Positions 6,828 to 20,698 of a stretch of 64,000 bases of DNA are shown one piece after another. Below the pieces are notes generated by a model. That model saw nothing but the letters and a program-made list of their open reading frames with translations, did no database searches and was not told where the DNA came from. The first letter of the stretch is position 1, and the number at the start of each line of letters is the position of its first letter. This DNA comes from Glycomyces harbinensis (GTDB lineage Bacteria > Actinomycetota > Actinomycetes > Mycobacteriales > Micromonosporaceae), in the NCBI RefSeq assembly GCF_900101745.1, contig NZ_FNAD01000006.1, positions 124,001 through 188,000 of the forward strand. The letters run 5' to 3'. Made by a program: the position numbers and the translations under genes.

Positions 6828-9056
6828 ATGACCGAATCCGACCCCCGTCGACGGCGCGACCCCTCCTCGATCAGCCGGGCCCGTCGTTACACGCCTCGCG
6901 GACGCACCGTCCGCGAGGCGGCGGAGGGGCCGGAGGACAACCGGGCCAGGGAGAACGGGGCGCGCGACCGCGAGGCCGCGCGCCGCGAGCGCAACCGGGC
7001 CCAGCAGCCCGAGACCGAGGACGTCGCGGCGAAGCGCCGCCGCGAGGCCGCGGCCCGCTCGCGCGAGCGGCGCCAGCGCGAGACCGGCGCGATCCCCGTC
7101 GAACCCCGCCCCGAGTCCAAGTCCACCGGATCGCCGCGCACCGGCTCTGCCCGATCAGAGCCGGTGCGCCGCACCGGCACCGTTCGCGAGCAGACCCGGC
7201 GCACCGGGGCCGTGCGACCCGGCTCGACCCGCCGCACGGGCACGGTCGGGTCCCAGCGGCGCCCCGCCGGCCGCACCACCGGGCCCGTCCCGGTCCGGCC
7301 GGGCCCGCGCCTGCCGCGCCTGGGCAACCCGTCGCGGCGCATGCGCATGGCCGCGGCCTTCGTCATGGTCCTCCTGGTGCTCTCGGGCACCCGCCTGATC
7401 CAGCTCCAGGTCACCGACTCGGCGGCGTACGCGGCCGAGGGGCTGAACCAGCGCCTGACCACCGAGCCGCTCCCGGCGGCGCGCGGCTCCATTCTGGACC
7501 GCGACGGCAACCGGCTCGCGTACTCGGTCAGGGCCAACTACATCGCCGTCGACCCCGCGATGGTCAAGGGCGACCCCGCCGAGCTCGCGGCGCAGCTGGC
7601 GCAGCTGCTGGGCCGCCCGGCCTCGGAGCTGGAGCCGCTCATCGGCACGAAGCAGACCCCGCAGGGGGACGACATCCGCTTCGCCTACCTCCAGCGCGGC
7701 GTCGACCTCGGCATCGGCGACCAGATCCGCGAGATGGAGAACCCCGGCCTGATCATCGGCGACGACGAGCGCCGCGTGGTGCCCGGACTCGACTTGGCCG
7801 CCAACGTCATCGGGTTCACCGGCGGCGACGGCGGCGAGGGCCTGGGCGGCCTGGAGGCCTCCTACGACGACTGGCTCTCGGGCACCGACGGCGAGGTCTC
7901 CTACGAGCGCAGCCAGTCCGGCCAGCCGATCCCGGGCGCCTTCTACCGCGAGGAGGAGGCGGTGCCGGGCAAGGACATCCAGCTGACGCTCGACGCGGAC
8001 CTCCAGTTCCAGGTGCAGAACATCCTGGAGGCCACGGTCCAGGACCACGACGCCGAGTTCGGCTCGGCGCTGGTGATGGAGGTCGGCACCGGCGAGATGC
8101 TCGCGATGGCGTCGACCCCGACCTACAACGCGGCCGATCCGTTCGATGTGGACGATCCGGAGGCCTACCGCGACTACGCCACGCAGGCCACGGTCGACCC
8201 CGGCTCGATCCACAAGGCGATCGTGTTCGCAGCGGCCCTCGAGGAGGGCTGCATCGAGCCGGACGGCACCATGCCCGTCGAGCAGTCGATCAACAAGGGC
8301 GGCGTCAACTACACCGACACCTACGACCACGGCGACGCGGTGCTGAGCCTGGCCGGGATCATCGCCCAGTCCTCGAACGTGGGCACCATCCAGCTCGCCG
8401 ACTGCATCGGCGCGGAGAAGCTCTACGAGTACCAGCTGGCGTTCGGGCTCGGCGAGCCCACGGGCGTGGGCGTGTCCGGCGAGGCCTCGGGCATCCTCCA
8501 GGAGCCGGAGAACTGGTCGGGCACCTCGGCGGGCTCGGTCCCGATCGGCCACGAGGGCACCGCGACGATCATGCAGATGGCCGCGATGTACGCCGCGATC
8601 GCCAACGACGGCGTCTACGTGCAGCCGACCCTGGTCGACCACCTCGTGGACGCCGACGGCGATCCCGTCGAGGAGGAGTCGGAGGAGGACTCCCACCGGG
8701 TGATCTCGACCGAGACCGCCCAAGACCTCCAGTACCTCCTCCAGGCGCCGATCGCGGCCGAGACGGGCACGGGCCGCAACGCCGAGCTCGAGAACTACCA
8801 CCTGGCCGGGAAGACCGGCACGGGCGGCCTGGTCGTGGACGGCGAGTACGCGGAGGGCAACGTGGCCTCGTTCGTGGGATTCGCCCCGGCGGAGGACCCG
8901 CAGTACGTGGTGGCCGTGAGCGTCTACGTCCCCGGCGGCGGTGGCGGCGGCTCCACGACCGGCGAGGCGTTCAAGGAGATCAACGAGTTCGCCTTGGGCT
9001 ACTTCGGGGTTCGCCCCGCGACCGACCCGGCCCCGGTGTTCGACGTGTGGGGTTGA
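6828..9056 (+). CDS. ftsI: Septal peptidoglycan transpeptidase FtsI (class B PBP3)
   Basis: 742 aa. The long cytoplasmic N terminus (about 170 residues) is rich in Arg/Glu and has three RRTG(T/A)V repeats around residues 114-140. One membrane helix spans about 172-190. A pedestal domain follows, then the transpeptidase domain. Active-site motifs are SIHK (Ser near residue 460), SSN and KTGTG. It cross-links septal peptidoglycan with FtsW. The tail is about 150 residues longer than in E. coli, as in other actinomycetes. No murE follows, so the dcw run ends here. Confidence 0.95.
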   Translation: MTESDPRRRRDPSSISRARRYTPRGRTVREAAEGPEDNRARENGARDREAARRERNRAQQPETEDVAAKRRREAAARSRERRQRETGAIPVEPRPESKSTGSPRTGSARSEPVRRTGTVREQTRRTGAVRPGSTRRTGTVGSQRRPAGRTTGPVPVRPGPRLPRLGNPSRRMRMAAAFVMVLLVLSGTRLIQLQVTDSAAYAAEGLNQRLTTEPLPAARGSILDRDGNRLAYSVRANYIAVDPAMVKGDPAELAAQLAQLLGRPASELEPLIGTKQTPQGDDIRFAYLQRGVDLGIGDQIREMENPGLIIGDDERRVVPGLDLAANVIGFTGGDGGEGLGGLEASYDDWLSGTDGEVSYERSQSGQPIPGAFYREEEAVPGKDIQLTLDADLQFQVQNILEATVQDHDAEFGSALVMEVGTGEMLAMASTPTYNAADPFDVDDPEAYRDYATQATVDPGSIHKAIVFAAALEEGCIEPDGTMPVEQSINKGGVNYTDTYDHGDAVLSLAGIIAQSSNVGTIQLADCIGAEKLYEYQLAFGLGEPTGVGVSGEASGILQEPENWSGTSAGSVPIGHEGTATIMQMAAMYAAIANDGVYVQPTLVDHLVDADGDPVEEESEEDSHRVISTETAQDLQYLLQAPIAAETGTGRNAELENYHLAGKTGTGGLVVDGEYAEGNVASFVGFAPAEDPQYVVAVSVYVPGGGGGGSTTGEAFKEINEFALGYFGVRPATDPAPVFDVWG

Positions 9057-9191
9057 GCCGCGCCGGTCCCGAGTGCGGTCGGCGCACCGGGCGCGGGCGT
9101 GACGCTGGTCCGAAGTTCTGCCCGAGGGGGAATCGGAGGTCGGCCCCGGGCGTTAGCATCGAAGGCGTCAAGGAAGAAGGAGCCGATTGTT

Positions 9192-10115
9192 TTGAACGTT
9201 GACCCTTGGGCACTGTGTGAAGTCCTCGCCGAGCCGCCGGAGGCTCGGGGAGCCGTCCTGCTGCACTTCCTCGACGGTTTCATGGACGCGGGGCAGGCAG
9301 GGCGCGGGGTCGTGGACCACCTGTTCAAGACCTGCGAGCACACGCCGGTCGCGTCCTTCGACGTGGACCAGCTCATCGACTACCGCTCCAGGCGGCCGAA
9401 CCTGACGTTCTCGATCGACCGCTGGTCCGACTTCGAGGCGCCGCAACTGGTCGTCTACCTCATGAGGGACGCGTCCGACCGGGCGTTCCTGCTGCTGACC
9501 GGGCCCGAGCCCGACTTCGCCTGGGAACGCTTCGTGGACTCGGTCGAGGACCTGGTCGAGCACTGGCACGTGCCGCTGACCCTGGGCTTCCAGGGCATCC
9601 CGATGGGCGTCCCGCACACGCGGCCGCTCGGGATGACCGTGCACGCGACCCGGCCCGAACTCGTCTTCGACAACCGCCCGGTCTTCAACGAGGTCACGGT
9701 CCCCGGGAACGCCGCGGGGCTCCTGGAGTACCGCCTCGGCGAGTCCGGGCGCGACGCGATCGGCCTGTCGGTCCACGTGCCGCACTACGTGATGCAGATG
9801 ACCTACCCGGCCGCCACGATGCGCCTCCTGGAGGGCATCCGCGAGGCCACCGGCCTCGACCTGCCCAGCGACGACGACCTCGAAGTCGAACGCGCCCAGG
9901 TCGACTCGGACATCGCCGAGCAGGTCTCGGAGTCCGACGAGGTCGGCGAAGTGGTGAAGACCCTTGAGGACCAGTACGACTCGTTCACCGAGGCCGCCGA
10001 GACCGACGAGATGCTCCAGGACGGGCGCATGCCCACCGCCGACGAGCTCGGCGCGGCCTTCGAGTCCTTCCTCGCCGAGCGCCAGCGGGGCGAGGACGAC
10101 AAGTTAGCGGCGTGA
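9192..10115 (+). CDS. PAC2 family protein
   Basis: 307 aa. HFLDGFMDAGQAG near the start, LLLTGPEPDFAWERF and GIPMGVPHTRPLGM are typical of actinobacterial PAC2 proteins, named for proteasome assembly chaperone 2. The bacterial role is not established; a link to proteasome or ATP-grasp partners has been proposed. The acidic C-terminal quarter looks helical. I choose TTG 9192 because an AGGAAGAAGGAG ribosome site ends 9 nt before it; the upstream in-frame stretch has no site and is basic and unstructured. It ends at a terminator shared with typA. Confidence 0.8.
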   Translation: MNVDPWALCEVLAEPPEARGAVLLHFLDGFMDAGQAGRGVVDHLFKTCEHTPVASFDVDQLIDYRSRRPNLTFSIDRWSDFEAPQLVVYLMRDASDRAFLLLTGPEPDFAWERFVDSVEDLVEHWHVPLTLGFQGIPMGVPHTRPLGMTVHATRPELVFDNRPVFNEVTVPGNAAGLLEYRLGESGRDAIGLSVHVPHYVMQMTYPAATMRLLEGIREATGLDLPSDDDLEVERAQVDSDIAEQVSESDEVGEVVKTLEDQYDSFTEAAETDEMLQDGRMPTADELGAAFESFLAERQRGEDDKLAA

Positions 10116-10120
10116 AGAAG

Positions 10121-10148
10121 CGGGCCCCGGCATCGGCCGGGGCCCGCT
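10121..10148. terminator. Bidirectional terminator between PAC2 gene and typA
   Basis: Perfect 12-bp stem GCGGGCCCCGGC/GCCGGGGCCCGC with a 4-nt loop. It is flanked by AAGAA on the left and TTCCTGTT on the right, so it can end transcription from both converging genes. Confidence 0.9.
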
Positions 10149-10161
10149 TCCTGTTACCGCT

Positions 10162-12042
<1,881 letters not shown>

Positions 12043-12176
12043 TGTCGCTCAAGGAGCGGACCGCCCTGGCGTCAACCCAGGTGATCGCGGACACCTGCTC
12101 GGCGAACACTACGGAAACAACATTCACATTGTGTCTTTCCGTGTGGCAATGTCCTCCACTGCTTACACTGCGATTT

Positions 12177-13271
12177 ATGGGCGTATTCCATATATCCATC
12201 CGGTTCGTTATGGTTCTCGCGCTCGCCGCGGGGGCCGTTCTCGTCGGCGCGCTGCCCTCCCACGCGAAGATCACAGGCGCCGTCGCCTCGACCGACGCGG
12301 GCACCGTCAACGTGCGCTCGGGACCCGCGACCGACCAGAAGGTCGTCGGCACCCTCGCCAAGGGCGCCGGCCCCGAGGTCTTCTGCAAGGCCCGCGGCGA
12401 GCACATCAGCGGACATGTGCGCGCCTCCTCCACCTGGCTGCGCATCGGCAAGGCCCGCTGGATCGCCAACGCCTACATCGCCTGGTCGACCTCGCCGGAC
12501 CTCCCCTGGTGCGCCGCCGCGACCCAGGAGGCCACCGCCGCCCGCGTCAACACCGGCGGCGGCGAGCTCAACGTCCGCAACGCGGCCAACTCCACCGCCG
12601 GCAGGCAGGGCGGCTTCGCCAACGGCGCGAGCCTGCCCGTCCAGTGCCAGGTCTGGGGCCAGGAGGTCGACGGCACCGCCCGCACCACCGGCGTCTGGTA
12701 CAAGATCGGCGACAAGCGCTACGTCAGCGCCGCCTACGTCGGCTGGAGCAAGGGCGAGCCGTGGCTGCCCTGGTGCGGCCAGGACCCGCCGTCCGTCCCG
12801 CGCGGCGGCAACCAGGGCTTCATCAGCGCCCACGCGCCCGCCGCGCAGGCCGGCGACGACGCCACCGGCGTGCCCGCCTCCGTGACCATCGCCCAGGCGA
12901 TCCTCGAGACCGGCTGGGGTCGCGGCGCGCTGGCCCGCGAGGACCACAACCTGTTCGGCATGAAGTGCTTCGGCTCGCCCGGCGACCACGCCCTCGGCTG
13001 CCGCGACTACGCGACCTTCGAGTGCAGCCCCACCGGCGGCTGCTTCGACATCGACGCGACGTTCCGCGCCTACGAGACCGTGGCCGACTCGTTCCGCGAC
13101 CACGGCGACCTGCTCTCCAACTGGTCGCGCTACGACACGGCCATGGACCACGCCGACGACCCGAAGCGCTTCGCGAGCGAGATCCAGAAGGCCGGGTACG
13201 CCACCGACCCGAAGTACGCCGAGAAGCTCATCGGGATCATGGACGACTACGACCTGTACCGGTTCGACTGA
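12177..13271 (+). CDS. Secreted N-acetylglucosaminidase (GH73/FlgJ-like) with two SH3-like domains
   Basis: 364 aa. Signal peptide at residues 1-30 ending LPSHA. Two bacterial SH3-like repeats are marked TVNVRSGP (about 43-50) and ELNVRNAA (about 130-137). The C-terminal glucosaminidase domain carries E244 in [14 protein letters not shown], the expected catalytic acid, followed by HNLFGMK. It should cut the glycan strands of peptidoglycan outside the cell. There is no Shine-Dalgarno before ATG 12177, but a -10-like TACACT (12164-12169) ends 7 nt before it, so the mRNA may be leaderless. Confidence 0.88.
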   Translation: MGVFHISIRFVMVLALAAGAVLVGALPSHAKITGAVASTDAGTVNVRSGPATDQKVVGTLAKGAGPEVFCKARGEHISGHVRASSTWLRIGKARWIANAYIAWSTSPDLPWCAAATQEATAARVNTGGGELNVRNAANSTAGRQGGFANGASLPVQCQVWGQEVDGTARTTGVWYKIGDKRYVSAAYVGWSKGEPWLPWCGQDPPSVPRGGNQGFISAHAPAAQAGDDATGVPASVTIAQAILETGWGRGALAREDHNLFGMKCFGSPGDHALGCRDYATFECSPTGGCFDIDATFRAYETVADSFRDHGDLLSNWSRYDTAMDHADDPKRFASEIQKAGYATDPKYAEKLIGIMDDYDLYRFD

Positions 13272-13315
13272 CAGCCGGACGACACGGCCGGGTGAAAGCG
13301 CCCCGGCGACGGCGG

Positions 13316-13353
13316 GCGGGCGGCCCGGAGGGGGCATCCTCCGGGCCGCCCGC
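13316..13353 (+). terminator. Terminator after glucosaminidase gene
   Basis: 16-bp perfect stem (left arm 13316-13331, right arm 13338-13353) with a 6-nt loop, 45 bp after the stop codon. No U tract, common in high-GC actinomycetes. Confidence 0.8.
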
Positions 13354-13530
13354 GTTCGCCGGACGGCCCGCCGCGGCGCCTTTCGCCGCCGTGAAGCCTG
13401 AGTTAAAGGTCACATTCGCGGTGCGAATCGCAGCTCCGCGCGAGGTAGCCTCGACAAGCGGCCCGCGACCGCGGCATCTTCGAACAGCGGGCCTCCCCGA
13501 ACTGTCGGACCCGAACGTTAGATTCCCACC

Positions 13531-16491
<2,961 letters not shown>

Positions 16492-16506
16492 CGCGACAGC
16501 GCACGG

Positions 16507-16532
16507 GCGGCGCGGCCTTCGGGCCGCGCCGC
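16507..16532 (+). terminator. Terminator after uvrA with UUCG tetraloop
   Basis: 11-bp stem GCGGCGCGGCC/GGCCGCGCCGC closed by the very stable TTCG loop, 16 bp after the uvrA stop. Confidence 0.85.
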
Positions 16533-16728
16533 TCTGCGCGGTGCGCCGGCGGGAGGCGCTGCGGATCACGAGGCCGGGCGTGTCGGCTCGCGGTCGCCCC
16601 CGGCTTCAACGGTGCCCGAGGGGTCCGACGGTTTCCGGCGATGCGAGGGCTCCGCCGATCCGCTGGCGCGGCCCGAAGGCCGCGCGTCGTTCGGGTTCGC
16701 TGCGCCCGTCCGGTGCGAGCATCGGTGG

Positions 16729-17319
16729 ATGCTGTTCGTGGGAGCGGCGGCCGCCGCGATGATCGCCGTCCCGGGACTGCGCCGCGCCGTGGCCGTGGCG
16801 ACCGCCCGGCGGCCCGCCGGGTGGCCCGTCGCCGCCGCGGCGGTCGCGGCCGCCCTCCTGATCGCCTGGCGCGCCGAAGGAGCGCTGCACGCGGCCGCGC
16901 TGGCACTGGTCGCCGCCGCGGGCATCGCCGCCGGGTGGATCGACGCGTACGAGCGGCGCCTGCCGGACGTGCTGGTGCTGCCGGCCTACCCCGTCGTCGC
17001 CGCCCTCCTGATCGCCACCGGGGAAGCGGACGCGATGCTGCGGGCCGCGGCCTGCGCCGCGGCGGGCATGGCCGCCTACGGGATCGGCTGCGCCGCGGGC
17101 CAGGTCGGCTTCGGCGACGTGAAGCTCGCGGGACTGCTCGGCCTGGCGCTCGGCTGGGCCTCCTGGCAGACCGCGCTCATCGCCGCGGTCGCGACCGCCG
17201 CCGTCGGCGGGGGACAGGCCGCGGTGGTGCTCGCGATGCGCCGCAAGGACTTCCCCTACGGCCCGGCGATGCTCGCGGGAGCGGCCGCGGCACTCGCGTT
17301 CGCACCCTGGCTCGCGTGA
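16729..17319 (+). CDS. Prepilin peptidase (A24 family), minimal form
   Basis: 196 aa, all membrane helices. The two catalytic aspartate motifs of type IV prepilin peptidases are present: GWIDAYERRLPD and GFGDVKLAG. FPYGPAML is the usual C-terminal signature. The N-terminal cysteine-rich methylase domain of larger PilD proteins is missing, as in many actinobacterial members. It would trim signal peptides of pilin-like proteins at the cytoplasmic face. ATG 16729 places the first helix at the start. No pilus genes are in the window; in many actinomycetes this gene lies next to aroC, which is 4.7 kb away here. Confidence 0.85.
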   Translation: MLFVGAAAAAMIAVPGLRRAVAVATARRPAGWPVAAAAVAAALLIAWRAEGALHAAALALVAAAGIAAGWIDAYERRLPDVLVLPAYPVVAALLIATGEADAMLRAAACAAAGMAAYGIGCAAGQVGFGDVKLAGLLGLALGWASWQTALIAAVATAAVGGGQAAVVLAMRRKDFPYGPAMLAGAAAALAFAPWLA

Positions 17320-17433
17320 CGACGACACGCCGCCCCCGAATTTCCCGATATTCCCTCCCCGGCTCCGGGGCGACGTTATATTCATGGCCGACCTGGTACG
17401 AAAGGGTCACAAGGAGACACCGAGGACTGAGAG

Positions 17434-17844
17434 GTGACAGTGATTCGTTTTATCGCCAAAACCGCCGTGGCGGCAGCCGCTGCCGGCGTCCTGGCCGTGG
17501 GCATGGCCGCACCGGCCCTGGCCGCGGAGACGACCGCCCCCACCGAGGGCGGCAGCAGCTACGAATACGACCCGAAGGACTTCGGCGGCGTCAACTTCCT
17601 GTCGAACCTCTGCATCGGCAACTGGAGCGGCGACGTCATCAGCCTGCTCAACGTCGCCAAGAGCGACGTGACCGACCTGTGCAACGGCTGGGACCAGAAC
17701 CCGAACGGCGTCAACGTGGCCTCGAACATCTGCGCCCTCAACTGGGACTGGAGCAACGCCGCCAGCCTCGGTCTGCTCGGGACCTCCGACGTCGACAAGG
17801 TCTGCAACTGGTCGAAGGACCAGAAGCACCACCACGGCGACTAG
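17434..17844 (+). CDS. Small secreted protein with two Cys-paired repeats (chaplin-like layout), function unknown
   Basis: 136 aa. Signal peptide 1-30 ends APALA. The mature part has two related repeats (about 52-85 and 92-126): each has VN.(L/A)SN.C...NW, a hydrophobic S(L)xxLL stretch, then (S)DV..(L/V)CN(G)W. Each therefore carries two cysteines (60/83 and 100/124). Paired cysteines around a hydrophobic Asn/Gly-rich core recall chaplin domains of Streptomyces aerial hyphae, but identity is too weak for a firm call. The tail is KHHHGD. The start is GTG 17434 or GTG 17440. TATATT at 17377-17382 may be the -10. Confidence 0.7.
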   Translation: MTVIRFIAKTAVAAAAAGVLAVGMAAPALAAETTAPTEGGSSYEYDPKDFGGVNFLSNLCIGNWSGDVISLLNVAKSDVTDLCNGWDQNPNGVNVASNICALNWDWSNAASLGLLGTSDVDKVCNWSKDQKHHHGD

Positions 17845-17859
17845 CCACAGGCAAGACAA

Positions 17860-17888
17860 GGGGCGGCCACCTCCACAGTGGCCGCCCC
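17860..17888 (+). terminator. Terminator after small secreted protein gene
   Basis: Perfect 11-bp stem GGGGCGGCCAC/GTGGCCGCCCC with a 7-nt loop, 15 bp after the stop. It sits between converging genes and may also serve the GH9 gene. Confidence 0.88.
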
Positions 17889-17937
17889 TTCGCCGTCCCC
17901 GGGCTCACCCTTCCCGGTCGCGGCCATTAATGCCCTG

Positions 17938-20535
17938 TCAGTTCACCGAGCACGTCACGGTCGCCGGCGACACCGCCGACCTCGCGTCCTTCGACCCGAT
18001 GAACCCGAACGTGAACGTCCGGCCCGGCTTCAGCGCGTAGCCGCCGCCCAGCTCGGTGGCGGTCACCAGGTGGCCCTCCCGGGCCAGGTCCGCACTCCAC
18101 GAGTGCGTGATCGACTGCCCGGTCGGCATCGACCACCGCAGCGTCACGCCCTCCAGCGGCGCGTCACCGGTGTTGGTCACCGCCACCTGGGCGTTGAACC
18201 CGCTGGGCCACTGGCCGTTGATCCGGTACTCCACCGAGCACGAGGGCGCGGTCTCCACCGTCGCCGCCTGGTCGGCCGCGAACGCCGCCACCTGCGACAG
18301 CGACGCGTTCCAGTTGACCGTCAGCTCGTTCGTCGCCCACGACCCGATGTCGTCGATGTAGCACCGCTGCGGCGCGCAGTCGGTCAGCCAGCGCTGCGCG
18401 ACCGGGTCCCACGTGGACGCGACCGAGTTCGGGCCGCCCGAGAGCGTCCCCGCCGGCGGGTTCGGCAGGTTCGGGTCGAGCTGGTTGGCGTACCAGCGCG
18501 AGTGCTGGTTCTGCGAGAAGTGCGAGCCGTACCCGGTCACATAGGAGTTCCCGAGGGCGTTGCGGCCCAGGATGTAGTCCAGACCGGCCAGCACGCCGTC
18601 GCGGTAGCGCAGATCGCCCGTGAGGTCGAAGGCCGCTCCCAGCACCACGAGGCGGTTGAGCACCGCGGAGTTGGAACCCCAGTCGAAGGTCCCCGCGGCG
18701 CCGTAGCCCAGGTCCCACGGGTTCGCGTCCTGCTCGGCGAGGTAGGCGTCGGCGCCGGCCACGACCTGCGCGACCACCGCATCGCGGTCCGACAGCGCGT
18801 TCGGCACCGTCGCGAGGTCGATCTTGCCCAGCTGGGCCACCTCGCCCCACCAGAAGCCGCCCGCGGTGAAGACGTCCTCTTCCACGTGCAGCTCGGAGTC
18901 CTGGAGGTGGTCCGCGTACGTCTGCGACCCGGTGGTCAGGAACAGCTCGGCCGCGGCCCAGTAGAACTCGTCGGTGACCTTGTTGTCGCCGTAAGGACCG
19001 CCGCCCGCGCCGCGGTCGACCGCGTAGATCGCGGGGTTCGCCAGCGCCGCCGCCCAGGCGGTCTCGGCCGCCTCCAGCGCCTGCGCCGCGAACTCGGGGT
19101 CGTACGGCTCGAACAGCCGCGCCGCCTGCGCGGCCGCGGCCGCCAGGTTCAGCGTCGCCGCCGTCGAAGGCGGCTCCAGGAACCGCGCCTCCGGGTCGTC
19201 GGACGGCATGAGCGGCAGCCCGGTCCAGTTCTCGTCGTGCATCTTGTGGTGGGCCATGCCCGCGAGCTCCTCGCCCTCGGGCACCTGCATCGCCATCAGG
19301 AACTCGACCTCCCAGCGGGCCTCGTCGAGGACGTCGGGGACGCCGTCGCCGTGCTCGGGGATGCGCAGGGTCCCGTCGGCGAGCCGGTCGGGGTCGCCGG
19401 TGGGCGCGTGGAGCGCCCGCTCGTAGACGCTCATCAGCTGCGCGACGGAGATGCCGCCGTTGACCACGTACTTGCCGTGGTCGCCCGCGTCGTACCAGCC
19501 GCCGGTCACGTCCAGCGTGTAGTCGCAGGCGCCGCCGTAGCAGGTGACGGCGCCGTCGCCCTGGTTCGGAGCCACGTCCACGTGCCCGGCCTCGCGCCCG
19601 TATCCCGGGGCGATCGCGTCGTCGATCGCGATCCCCGAGCGCTGCGGGTAGTAGAACGACATCGCATCGGTCGCCAAGGCGCCGTAAGCGTCCCGGCCGA
19701 TCGCGAACGGGTAGGACGTCTCGCCGTCGGCGGTGAGCGTGTAGTCCTCGCCGACCGCGGTGACGCCGGAGAAGTCGATGACGTGCACCGACTCGCCCGC
19801 CGCGGGGTCGTCACCGTGCACGGCGGACTCGCCGTCGGCGACCAGGGTCCCGGCCGCGTCGTGCAGCTGCCACGGGACCGGCTCGGTCGCCTCGGTGACG
19901 AGCGTGGCGCGCTTGGGGCCGTCGGGGAAGTAGCCGACCTGGTTGACCCGCACGCGCGGGCCGGTGTCGGGGTCGTACACGGGCGGTTCGGCTCCGGTGA
20001 GCAAGGCGACCTCCGAGAGGCAGAGCTGCCACGGATCGGCGTGGCGGCCGATCTGGAAGGCGAGCTGCGCGTCGCTCCAGTCGGCGCCGGCGGTGAAGGT
20101 GTACGTGAAGGCCTGCGGCTCGGCGGTGAGGATCGGGAACTCCTCCAGCGCGGTCGGCCAGGGGTCGACCGGGCGCTGGACGAGCGCGCGGACGCTCACG
20201 TCGGAGGAGGCGCTGGCGGTGAACTGCAGTTCGTAGGACTCGCCGGCGACCAGCGGCAGGCCGTCCTGGCCGACGATGGCGTCCCAGGGGTTGGCGGTGC
20301 CGCCGGGCACGTCGACGCACCACTGCCCGTCGGCGACGGCGCCGGTGAGGTTAGCGGTGGTCCACCAGCCGGTGGTGCCGTCGGCGAAGTCGCCGTTGGT
20401 GATCAGGTCGGTCGGCTCCTCGTCCTGGGCCTGCGCGGCCGGCGCGGCCGCCGCGAAGCCCACGGCTAGTGCGGTCGCGGCGGCGAGCGCGAGGCGTCGG
20501 GACCAGAGCGGTCGATCGGGTGCGGACAGCGGCAT
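17938..20535 (-). CDS. Secreted GH9 cellulase with N-terminal CBM4/9-like, Ig-like and C-terminal CBM2 domains
   Basis: 865 aa. Signal peptide about 1-36 (AAAAPAAQAQ). A CBM4/9-like beta sandwich (about 43-180) begins LITNGDF. An Ig-like CelD_N module (about 192-280) begins RVRVNQVGYFPDGPK. The GH9 catalytic domain (about 285-755) has D349 and D352 in GWYDAGDHGKYV, H678 in NQHSRWYANQLD and the proton donor E737 in NELTVNWN. CBM2 (about 766-865) begins CSVEYRINGQWPSGFNAQV. The order CBM4-Ig-GH9 is that of exo- or processive endo-glucanases such as CbhA/Cel9. ATG 20535 has a GGAGGAGG site. Control is by the operator at 20559-20572. Confidence 0.95.
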   Translation of the reverse strand: MPLSAPDRPLWSRRLALAAATALAVGFAAAAPAAQAQDEEPTDLITNGDFADGTTGWWTTANLTGAVADGQWCVDVPGGTANPWDAIVGQDGLPLVAGESYELQFTASASSDVSVRALVQRPVDPWPTALEEFPILTAEPQAFTYTFTAGADWSDAQLAFQIGRHADPWQLCLSEVALLTGAEPPVYDPDTGPRVRVNQVGYFPDGPKRATLVTEATEPVPWQLHDAAGTLVADGESAVHGDDPAAGESVHVIDFSGVTAVGEDYTLTADGETSYPFAIGRDAYGALATDAMSFYYPQRSGIAIDDAIAPGYGREAGHVDVAPNQGDGAVTCYGGACDYTLDVTGGWYDAGDHGKYVVNGGISVAQLMSVYERALHAPTGDPDRLADGTLRIPEHGDGVPDVLDEARWEVEFLMAMQVPEGEELAGMAHHKMHDENWTGLPLMPSDDPEARFLEPPSTAATLNLAAAAAQAARLFEPYDPEFAAQALEAAETAWAAALANPAIYAVDRGAGGGPYGDNKVTDEFYWAAAELFLTTGSQTYADHLQDSELHVEEDVFTAGGFWWGEVAQLGKIDLATVPNALSDRDAVVAQVVAGADAYLAEQDANPWDLGYGAAGTFDWGSNSAVLNRLVVLGAAFDLTGDLRYRDGVLAGLDYILGRNALGNSYVTGYGSHFSQNQHSRWYANQLDPNLPNPPAGTLSGGPNSVASTWDPVAQRWLTDCAPQRCYIDDIGSWATNELTVNWNASLSQVAAFAADQAATVETAPSCSVEYRINGQWPSGFNAQVAVTNTGDAPLEGVTLRWSMPTGQSITHSWSADLAREGHLVTATELGGGYALKPGRTFTFGFIGSKDARSAVSPATVTCSVN

Positions 20536-20558
20536 GGGGGTGCCCTCCTCCAAGGATT

Positions 20559-20572
20559 TGGGAGCGTTACCA
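20559..20572 (-). promoter_or_regulatory. LacI/CebR-like operator of the GH9 gene
   Basis: TGGGAGCGTTACCA, a near-palindrome matching the CebR/CelR cellulose-utilisation operator (TGGGAGCGCTCCCA) at 12 of 14 positions. It also differs at only two positions from the site ahead of the GH6 gene. It lies over the predicted transcription start, 23 bp before the ATG. Confidence 0.85.
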
Positions 20573-20577
20573 CGCAT

Positions 20578-20607
20578 ATCCTGTCATTGAAATTCATGAA
20601 TGTCAAT
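20578..20607 (-). promoter_or_regulatory. GH9 promoter with 22-bp palindrome between -35 and -10
   Basis: On the minus strand TTGACA (20606-20601) and CAGGAT (20583-20578) are separated by 17 bp, a good sigma-70-type promoter. A near-perfect 22-bp palindrome at 20586-20607 (11-bp arms, one mismatch pair, centre TTCATGAA) covers the -35 and spacer. It is therefore a second possible operator. Confidence 0.7.
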
Positions 20608-20698
20608 AAGTTGTTTCCAGGCTTTCCGCGGAGCCGAATCGCTCGACCGAATGAGATCCCCACGCTGGCAACCGATGTCAGCGAGGCCCGTTCCGCCG

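Noticed and set aside
9099-9191. N-terminal extension of the PAC2 protein
   Set aside because: The in-frame upstream codons are basic and unstructured; the ribosome site lies inside them and points to TTG 9192.
12043-12176. c-di-AMP (ydaO-type) riboswitch ahead of the cell-wall glucosaminidase
   Set aside because: The gap is only 134 bp, the start appears leaderless and no conserved core is present.
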